Positions 56,750 to 64,000 of a DNA stretch of 64,000 nt are shown one piece after another. The notes under the pieces are model-generated. The model was not told the DNA's origin and searched no databases. It saw only the letters and a program-made list of their open reading frames with translations. The position numbers were made by a program, and so were the translations under genes. The stretch comes from Tetrapyrgos nigripes (taxonomy: Eukaryota; Basidiomycota; Agaricomycetes; Agaricales; Campanellaceae). The stretch spans positions 62,001 to 126,000 of the forward strand of contig JAACJM010000154.1 in assembly GCA_013368315.1 (NCBI GenBank), read 5' to 3'. How positions within the stretch are numbered: the stretch's first letter is position 1; each line of letters opens with the position of its first letter.

Positions 56750-57130
56750 CTAAGCAATGCGTAGGTATGAAAGAAGCATAGCTGTGCACAATTCAATGGC
56801 ATCGACTCATGCACAGCCACATTGCCCTTTCGGTCTGACCCACGTGATTTTTGCAGCCACAGTGTCTCTGATGTGTTGTCACGTTGCGTTCACATGCATG
56901 CAGCCTTCAGAATTGTGGCTGAACTTGTTTAGCAAAGAAAATCACTGGGATACCCATTGAAAAAAATCTGATTTTGTGGTAAGTTCTAAGCTATAAGTGT
57001 GTAGAATAAATACATATACAAACTTGAGAACAGATGGGCTACATGCAAAAGGTACAGAGTCCGTAGGTACTAGAAGAAGTGTGGCTGTGCAAGAATTGAT
57101 GGCATTGACTTGTGCACAGCCACATTGCAG
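56750..57130. repeat. Two direct ~75-bp repeats, each able to form a hairpin
   Basis: 56,757-56,825 and 57,061-57,128 share 'cgtaggta', 'agaagnrtrgctgtgca', 'ttgatggcattgact' versus 'tcaatggcatcgact' and 'gcacagccacattgc'. In the second copy TGTGGCTGTGCA and TGCACAGCCACA form a perfect 12-bp stem around a ~21-nt loop (about 57,081-57,125). Confidence 0.7.
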
Positions 57131-57134
57131 GCAT

Positions 57135-57555
57135 GTGATCTTGTTTATTCAAAAACCTGTGTGTCGCTAACTGCCTCTTCCTTCACTACCATCATCATCT
57201 GTGAGTTTTTCATGCAGGCTCTGGTACTGACACTTTTTTTCCTTTACCTGCTTAGGCCTGAAGTCTCAATGTGAACCAGGGTGGGTTGGCCGCCATCCCT
57301 GGAGTGTCTGAAATGACCTGATCATTGTTGACCTCCAGTTTGTCTCTCAAGGACAAATTGCTACGATGTTTGTGCATTGAGTTGCACAGCAGTCCTGTGT
57401 ATTTTTTCTCCGTATCCTCTGGCCATTGTTTTGCTGCATGGGATATGTATTTATCTAGGTCAATATGTCCTGCTATAGTGTTCTGTTTGTGCACAACACT
57501 GGCTTGCTATGCATACGTGTACCCCAAATAAAGGTATGTCTCAAATTGTAATCAC
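57135..57555. other. No gene recognised
   Basis: An 80-codon minus-strand frame (57,252-57,494) has no family resemblance and no splice context. Confidence 0.35.
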
Positions 57556-57561
57556 TGTGGC

Positions 57562-57833
57562 TATGAAAGAGTTGTGGGCCAGCACCCAGGTGTGGCGAGT
57601 ACGAGGCCAGAAGGTAATGTTGAAAATACAAGAAATAAAAATAAAAATGAATCATGTAGGTTTTCTAACTTGCGAAGAGGATGAAAAAAGGCAGTGAGAG
57701 TTGCGGCCCGGAGCTTAATAATAGGGGCAAGTGACGGAAAAAGACGGATGGGGAAAATTGGGAGGCTTTAAACATAGCCACACGCAGAAACTGAGTGTAG
57801 AAAACTCGTCCTCATTTTATTCAGCCTCATAAT
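57562..57833 (+). repeat. Short repeat family, complete 272-bp copy
   Basis: 5' module ATGAAAGAGTTGTGGGCCAG with GTGTGGCGAGTACGAGGCC; 3' module CATAGCCACACGCAGAAACT, GAGTGTAGAAAACTCGTCCT, TCAGCCTCATAAT. This is the clearest short copy on the plus strand. No terminal inverted repeat or flanking duplication was found. Confidence 0.7.
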
Positions 57834-58000
57834 ACATCGTGTGGCGTGAATGGGATTTGCCAGCAGTAGGTGCGGCTGCCTGTTGCATCAGAACTAATAT
57901 TTCTTTCTGTTGGATCACACCAGGACAAAGCTAGAAACACAGCCCCATGGATCACTCCAGTCCAAACCTGTTTATTGGACAGATGGACGGGACTGTTTAA

Positions 58001-58045
58001 GCATAGCCACAAGCAGAAACCTCATTTCATTTGGCCTCGTAATTG
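58001..58045 (+). repeat. Short repeat family, isolated 3' module
   Basis: GCATAGCCACAAGCAGAAAC followed directly by CTCATTTCATTTGGCCTCGT, lacking the central GAGTGTAAAGAACTCAGC segment; a truncated copy. Confidence 0.6.
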
Positions 58046-58224
58046 TAATGACCATGTGGTGTTGCAGGCTCCTCAGCAACACAAGAATGTTATGATGCAG
58101 GCTTGGTATGCATGCAGGTACCCTTGTGTACCTCAAACAAAGGTGTGTGACTGTTTGTAGTTGCTGTGTGGCCATCCTAATGACCATGTGGTGTTGCCAC
58201 TGGCTCCTCATTTAACATTCTACC

Positions 58225-58710
58225 TGTCACAAACTGCTACAGTTCTTTGTCCTCCTTCCTCTTCTACTTTATTATTGAACCCTTTCTCTGATCATTCGTC
58301 CATTGCATTTCCTCGATAAACCCTTCAACCTTATACTTCTGACTTTGAACTTTATAAAACCTGTCAATCAATCTTCCCATCTTTCTTATCTTGTATCCAT
58401 GTTTCCTATCTTTAACTTGATTGATCCGATCTTCCTATCTTTCTCAACCATATGGTACCATTCTATTTTTATTTACTTTTCCCATCCCTTCGCATTTCTC
58501 ATATATACTCAAGATCTCTTGTAACTGATTCCCCAGTTCGTTCACTTTGTCTCCGCTCCGTACTACTACTACGCAGTGTAGAGCCTAGTCAGCTTACTCG
58601 TCTCTTTTCCTCTCTACATCTCATTTACATCTCTCTCAATCTATCTGTCTGTATCTGTTCTCTTAGTGTGTGACTTGGGTGGTTATTTGAGTGTATCAGC
58701 AACCTTGACA
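58225..58710 (-). repeat. Solo LTR, family S, copy 2
   Basis: 486 bp; on the minus strand it starts TGTCAAGGTTGCTG and ends CTGTAGCAGTTTGTGACA, flanked by a perfect 5-bp duplication CTACC (58,220-58,224; 58,711-58,715). It shares with copy 1 'tgcatttcctcgataaac', 'cctgtcaatcaatcttcc', 'tcactttgtctccnctcc' and 'gtgtgacttgggtggt'. Confidence 0.9.
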
Positions 58711-58715
58711 CTACC

Positions 58716-60885
58716 ATACATAGTCACATCCCTAATCCTATGATACATGCTTTTTATCCTCTTCCTTGGCGTGCGCCTTTCATCCTTTTTTGAAGTACTG
58801 CAGAATTATTGTCTTTAGTAACTTTCCTGGTTTTAACACTGACATTGGACGTTCTGGTTTAATGGTGATTTTGGACTTGGAGAATGAAAATTGATGCTTT
58901 GTGACATATTTGTTTGTCTGACCAATTTGCTAACCCTAATCTAAGGTAAACCCCTTATTCACATTTTCCCTTCCTAGTCTCATCCACACGCTGCTACCAC
59001 CTGTCCCTGACTTTCTCCTATTCTGTTTCTTCCAGATACAACCACATATGTCAGCTTCTCATCATGAACACATTGCTGCCATCCACAACTGTCAACAAAA
59101 CTTTAGGGGAAATTTGGTAGCACTTTGTTGAGATTACCAAGGCATAGTGTGAGTCCTTGCATCCTCATTTTAACATGTTATACTTAGGGCTTGTCACTGT
59201 GTCCATGTAGCCACAGTTTACGGGTATCGTGGTACGGGACCATTACTGGACTGTTGCAAAGAGCAGGGCTACTCAAACAGCATGGAGACAACACAGGAAT
59301 GCCTTTACTAGTCTGTGCTGTATATGGCTGACACAGTCATAATATGGTTAGTTTTAAACTACTTGCCTTTGTAAGTGGGCTAGAGAATGACAGCCATAGG
59401 GGATGCCTAGGATGACATGAGATGAGAGTGGGCAGCATGATGATAAGAACTACTCTCATGTATACTAGAAGAACACCTGTAATATCTATGTACTGCTTTG
59501 ATTTTGCTTTGATGAGTGAGAGGATAGACTCAGTACTGCTAGTAGTCTGCAAGAAATTCATAAGTACTCATAAGTAGGCCAGAGGCATGTGAAAGATATG
59601 CCAGTCACGTTGTTGGTTGGTTTTTCAGCATGTGAGGCAGCATTTGATCTCTTCACAACGACCATCACCTGGGCTCCATGGACCATTGTCATGTGCCTAT
59701 GTTCTAGCAGCATGCAACCTTACTGACCCTACTTCTTCTACCTGCAAGCTATCTTTCACTCACAGCCGCCCCTCACCCCTGGTCAACTTTTACTTGAAAC
59801 GACCTGCACCCTCTGGTAGTGACAGCCTCAAAGGACAGGATTGGCAGTGTGAGTTTTGGTGTTGGTCTCTTTTTTTCTTTCTCTTTCTCTTCTCTTCCAT
59901 CAATAAGCATCTTACTGACCACTATCTCTCTCCTTTCTATTTTCCTTTGATGTTTGCCTGGCCATCAGCACGTCAGCAGTCATTTGATCTTGTGGACATT
60001 GTCATGCCTTTGGCTTTGTCATTCCGGATTTTTGTGGATTCTCTTGTAGTTGTGCCTTTCAGTGTCATTGTTTTGTTTTCACTGGACTTGACCTTTGGGC
60101 TTCAACCTTGTTGGGTTTATGCACATGCTTGTAGTACACTTGAGTGAGTGGTCTCTTCAAATTTGTTTTCTATTTTTGTTCTACATCTGCCCTTTGGCTT
60201 CTTCATTTATCCTTTTTCCCTGGTCCTCTCTTTATGTGCTGCATATTACTGACTATCTCTTATCCTATTGTTCCCCTTTCCTCCCTGTCTCTTTCTTGAT
60301 CTTTGATCCCAGATCTTCTCTCGCTCGTCCCTGTAATGTTGGTTTCTACTCTGATCAGTGGCTGCCCTGGTATGCTTATGCTGAGTTTCTTTTGTTCACT
60401 TCATGACATTTTATTCACTCAGGTTTCCTCCTGACAAAGGCCCATGGCCAGGATACACCATTTGTAAGTCATCCATCCTATAGCATCATCTACTGTCACT
60501 CAACCTGAGTGTGACTTCCAGGGAACTTTCTCCCCATCACTTGCTCACATGAGTTCTGACGAGTTAATTCCCCTGTTGGTAAGTCAGATGTCTCATATGT
60601 CTCCAATAGTATTGTGCTAACTGTGTGTACCTATTCAGGTGTCAACAACAATCCTCTCTTCCAACTTGAACTGCAAACCAAAGGGCTATGACCCCTACTA
60701 CTCCAGCCCTCAAATTTCTGCTTCACTTTCTCACCACGCCCATTTCTTTCCCTGTGGTTCTGTTGTGGTGAGGACAGTTGTTCCTTGTTGTAAGGTTGAT
60801 CAATAGCTCATACTGTATGTTACTGTAATAGTGTAGAAAATGAATATCAATATTTTGGCATCTATGAACGGTTACCATTCTGTTG
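58716..60885 (+). other. No gene identified; possible decayed spliced gene
   Basis: Several plus-strand blocks look exon-like between donor and acceptor signals (for example SAYVL-type frame 59,617-59,840 ending in GSDSLKGQDWQ before GTGTGAG, and a block near 60,655-60,760), but they do not join into a recognisable family and the sequence between is T-rich. I would not call a gene. Confidence 0.3.
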
Positions 60886-60889
60886 ACAT

Positions 60890-61180
60890 GGGACAGGGTT
60901 ATGAATCCCCCTCAACCTTTACAGACTTAGGAATCCTTTAGGACCTTGACAAGGTGAACAATCCTTTTGAACCTTTCAAAGGTTCTTTATCCCTGGGATC
61001 CTTTTCAAAGCAAACAATCCTTTAGAACCTTTGAAGGGTTCTAAATCATTGTGAACCTTGAAAGGCTTCTGAATCCTTTACAGCCTTTAAGTGACTCTCA
61101 ATTCTTGGGCAGCTTTCAAAGACCTATAACTGCTGAACATATCTAAAGGTTCAATACTTGTGGTCATTCCAAGATTCAGG
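60890..61180. repeat. Palindromic AACCTTTNAAAGGTT cluster
   Basis: At least eight copies of phrases such as GAACCTTTCAAAGGTTC, CCTTTAGAACCTTTGAAGGG and CCTTGAAAGGC. They resemble the cluster at 52,740-52,960, about 8 kb away. Function unknown. Confidence 0.65.
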
Positions 61181-61199
61181 GTATTGTTTAAATGCATTT

Positions 61200-61540
61200 A
61201 TTGGTGCAACTATGATTATTGTTCCATCCTAGGCATTGTGGGCCAATAAAGGCCTTGGAGTGTCACTGGGGTTTTGCTGATGAAGTAGCCTCTCAGGAAC
61301 AACTCCCTCCTCAACCCATCTAACCACTGCCATCAACATGTTCCTATCAGGGTTCAACTCCAAATCAGTAGCATTGACGCCACTTCCATCCCCTCCTCCT
61401 TCCAAGGTCTGTCCAATCTCCCAAGCTCCTACATTTCCTGAACAGTGTTCCATCCTGCTAATCCTGAAGAATCTCCAAAACTCATTCAGCTGGCTAGGGT
61501 CCAATCCCATCGTGCTTGAAACATGCTCATAGTACCTCTC
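61200..61540 (-). other. Short open frame of unknown status
   Basis: A 93-codon minus-strand frame (61,229-61,510; DPSQLNEFWRFFRISRMEHC, MAVVRWVEEGVVPERLL) has balanced, protein-like composition and could be an exon fragment. No family match. Confidence 0.3.
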
Positions 61541-61542
61541 AC

Positions 61543-63925
61543 TGATGAAAGGGGTGTGGGCCAGTGCTGAAGCATGGTGAGAATGAGTCCAGTGAGCTCA
61601 AATATTCTACACACCAGTCAAAATGTGTGTATATAATACTAGTTCAATTTCTGAGAAAAGCAGAGAAAAGTACTGTAGTGTGTACTATGATAAATATAAG
61701 TACATAAGAAGAAGAAAAAGTGCTTTAGAAAAAAGGAATGGAGTACTTAGGAGGTACTTTCCCTTCACTATCCTTCCCATTAGACACTCCAGTACTGGTG
61801 GATGGTGATCCATTTCCATTTCCGACTCCATTTGAATGAACCTTGCCTAGCCTGGGCTCACCAACATTCCCTCCCCACCAGCACCAACACCATAAAAATC
61901 TGCTCTATCCTGCTCAACCTCCTTGAGCAACATCACACTGACAGTTACTTTAGTGACTGTGGTAGCAGATTTTTGTCTATATAGCATGCAAATTTCGAAA
62001 TTTGAAGATGAATGATTGGATAGCACATTGACAATGAATCACAATATAAGACTTATGTCGCAACATTCTTGAAAAGGATGGTCTGCTATATCCACCTTTG
62101 ATGAAGGCAAAAAAAAAGAATTAGTACCATTTGATGGCAATTCAACAATACTTGGTAAAAAGACCCACCACGGAAATCAAATATCTTCAATCTTTCTTCC
62201 TAAATATCCACTATCGACTTGGCTCCATCACATGGTTTCAAAAGCATCAGGTAACAAGCAAGTGTGAGAGGAAAGAGGAAGGAAGCCTGTGAGGTACTGC
62301 CATATTCTTGTTGGATCTGAGTCCAGTCAGATTAAGATTACCAGCAAGAGAATTCTGATTTTCTACATACTTTTACAGACCTTTTATACTACTCTGAGCC
62401 TATCTATCTTGGTAAGCTATTCTTGATTGCTCTATAAGCTACAATAGCAGATAGTACAGCAATCTACCATAAAAGTGACTGTCTATGATACAGTCTGACT
62501 TGTCTCTGCTATCCGAGAGGATTGATAAGTCAAACTAGCTACTTTGTAAGATTGGGTCAGAGATGGTCAATAGACCCTCGGAAGATGGGTAAAGACATAG
62601 GAAAGTATTTCTCTAAATCAAATCCAAATTCTTGACAATAAGCTGGTCCTTTGCCAAATGCCGATGGTGTTACGAGGCTGAATGAAATGAAGCTGAGTTC
62701 TTTACACTCTGTTTCTGCATGTGGCGGTGCATATTCATCCCATCTCCTCCCATGCTGTTGATTCCAGTTTCCTTCAAGTCCTTGCCCATATCCACAGCCC
62801 CTGTATTTCTTAACATGACCAAACAATGATGTTGTCTCAATTGTGAGGCTGAAGAATGAGGCTGAGTTCTTTACACTCGGTTTCTGCTTGTGGCTATGTC
62901 ATCTCATTCCCTAATGCATTCCCAAGCATGCATCATCGATCATCCCTATTCTGTCAGATGCTTGCACAGTGCACAAACAGTGTACCTGCCTTCTGCGCAC
63001 TATAAACAATTTTTTTTTTGGGGGGCCTCAAGGCCAGTGTACTCAACATTATTTTCTCAGCATGTCCAAAGTACCCAAAAAGTACAATTTCCCAGCTTCA
63101 GATGTATCCAGTTAGACACGTGACTCACATGTCATTTCACTTCTTCACCACTGACTCTCCTCACTCTACTGTTCTGGGAAGACTTCGATACCAGGTACAC
63201 CAAATTAGATGTCAAGCTAGAAGTAGAGTAGAGGGAGTATATGTCTCTTTGAAGTTATTATTGTCTTCCAGTGTGTTATAATTTTCTTCTCTCTTTTTCC
63301 TTTGCTTCATCAACTGAAGACATCAAAACCTCCCTGGTTTGTATATGCCAGGTATGTTTGCTTTTCCCTTTTTCTATGTGTTTCACCTTCCTTTACTTTC
63401 TTTGCTGTTTTTCGCTATCCAATTATGCACTTTCACTCTGTCTTCTTTGTCTCATCATCGCCAGATCTGCATCCCATCTTGATGGTTATTGTTACCTATT
63501 TTTTGCTCCAAGCATCTAGATAGAACAACCAGCTGTTTGTACAAGAAATGAAAATACAATTTAATGACTATTTGGTCTGAGGTAAAACCCTGTGGCCTTG
63601 TACTCGCCATGCCTCAGCGCTGGCCCACACCCCTTTCATGAAGCTATAGGCCTTCAGAAATAACAAGTACAACCCAAGGTTGGTATGTATAGCCACAACA
63701 CCAGCTGCACAGCACATGGCTATGATGTCAACTTGAGAGCCAGCTATAAGACAATGACATGGTTGTTTGCCTACAGTCTAGCTGCAAAGCTGTAGACAAA
63801 CAAATATAATACATAAGCAGGTAAAATAGGAAGGAAGAATGGGAATAACTGCTTAGCAAATAGACATAGCCACATACAGAAAATCAGTGTAAAGAACTCA
63901 GCCTCATTCTTCAGCCTCATAATAT
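61543..63925 (+). repeat. Short repeat family, outer 5' and 3' modules with nested reverse copy
   Basis: 5' module ATGAAAGGGGTGTGGGCCAG at 61,543 and 3' module CATAGCCACATACAGAAAAT, AGTGTAAAGAACTCAGCCTC, TCAGCCTCATAAT at 63,866-63,923 in the same orientation. Between them is the reverse copy at 62,843-63,640 and an isolated reverse 3' module at 62,668-62,725 (GAGGCTGAATGAAATGAAGC). Pairing of the outer modules is inferred. No gene was recognised inside. Confidence 0.4.
62843..63640 (-). repeat. Short repeat family, ~800-bp reverse copy
   Basis: Minus strand starts at about 63,640 (ATGAAAGGGGTGTGGGCCAG, GCTGAGGCATGGCGAGTACA) and ends at about 62,843 (CATAGCCACAAGCAGAAACC, GAGTGTAAAGAACTCAGCCT, TTCAGCCTCACAAT). 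The interior contains two short plus-strand frames that I take to be chance. Confidence 0.6.
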
Positions 63926-64000
63926 ATGTTAGTTAACATGCTAATAACAGAGGGTCACCAGAGCCCATGTTAGCATTTGGGAACATTTAAAGACCTGGAG

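Noticed and set aside
59617..60147. 176-codon plus-strand frame
   Set aside because: Second half is T-rich low complexity; a donor-like GTGTGAG falls inside it, so at most the first part could be an exon.

Overview
The window looks like a transposon-rich, gene-poor stretch of a filamentous basidiomycete genome, probably an agaricomycete mushroom. The evidence is the many 45-60 bp GT-AG introns, a Ty3 chromovirus with a chromodomain, HET-domain fragments, a copper radical oxidase fragment, a BTB protein of basidiomycete type, a Zn2Cys6 regulator and moderate GC. I cannot name the species. Only one gene, the Zn2Cys6/Fungal_trans regulator at 48.9-52.5 kb, reads as an ordinary intact host gene. 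Almost everything else is a mobile element, a remnant of one, or a decayed gene. I saw no rRNA, CRISPR array or convincing functional tRNA.

Layout, left to right. 0.9-2.1 kb holds a tyrosine-recombinase pseudogene with a reversed partial relative at 19.0-19.6 kb. 5.93-12.06 kb is a full-length but dead Ty3 chromovirus with 383-bp LTRs and a perfect 5-bp target duplication. 12.6-13.9 kb carries two decayed HET-domain copies. 14.88-15.30 kb is a MITE with ~90-bp terminal inverted repeats (TIRs). 15.5-17.2 kb is a decayed RecQ-like helicase. 19.81-22.96 kb is a non-coding 3.15-kb TIR element.

The centre of interest is 24.37-41.97 kb: a 17.6-kb element with TIRs, subterminal arrays of a CACCCGTATTCATTC-type repeat and a 6-bp target duplication (AGGTAC), inserted into a ~150-bp minisatellite. 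It carries an uncharacterised plus-strand gene (gene A), a 105-bp tandem array, an uncharacterised minus-strand gene (gene B), a DDE/integrase-fold transposase gene with two CGA-to-TGA stops, and a BTB gene. Gene A is split by a second element of 8,113 bp (25,825-33,937) with ~24-bp TIRs and a perfect 9-bp duplication (ATTGATCTG), as expected for a Mutator-like element (MULE). Its single multi-exon gene appears to encode a GCM-type zinc domain, a MULE transposase core, a ubiquitin-specific-protease-like domain and a PHD finger in one protein.

Right of this are a copper radical oxidase fragment (42.8-43.7 kb), nested short repeats and MITEs (44-48.7 kb), the regulator gene, a 468-bp TRIM retroelement (53.66-54.12 kb), two solo LTRs of one family in opposite orientation (55.35 and 58.23 kb), and more copies of a short repeat family with conserved ends (57-64 kb).

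A theme across unrelated pseudogenes is in-frame CGA-to-TGA change plus Arg-to-Cys/Trp/Gln/His change, consistent with deamination of methylated CpG or a RIP-like process. Family assignments come from motifs I recognise by eye; exon joins are inferred from splice signals and frame.
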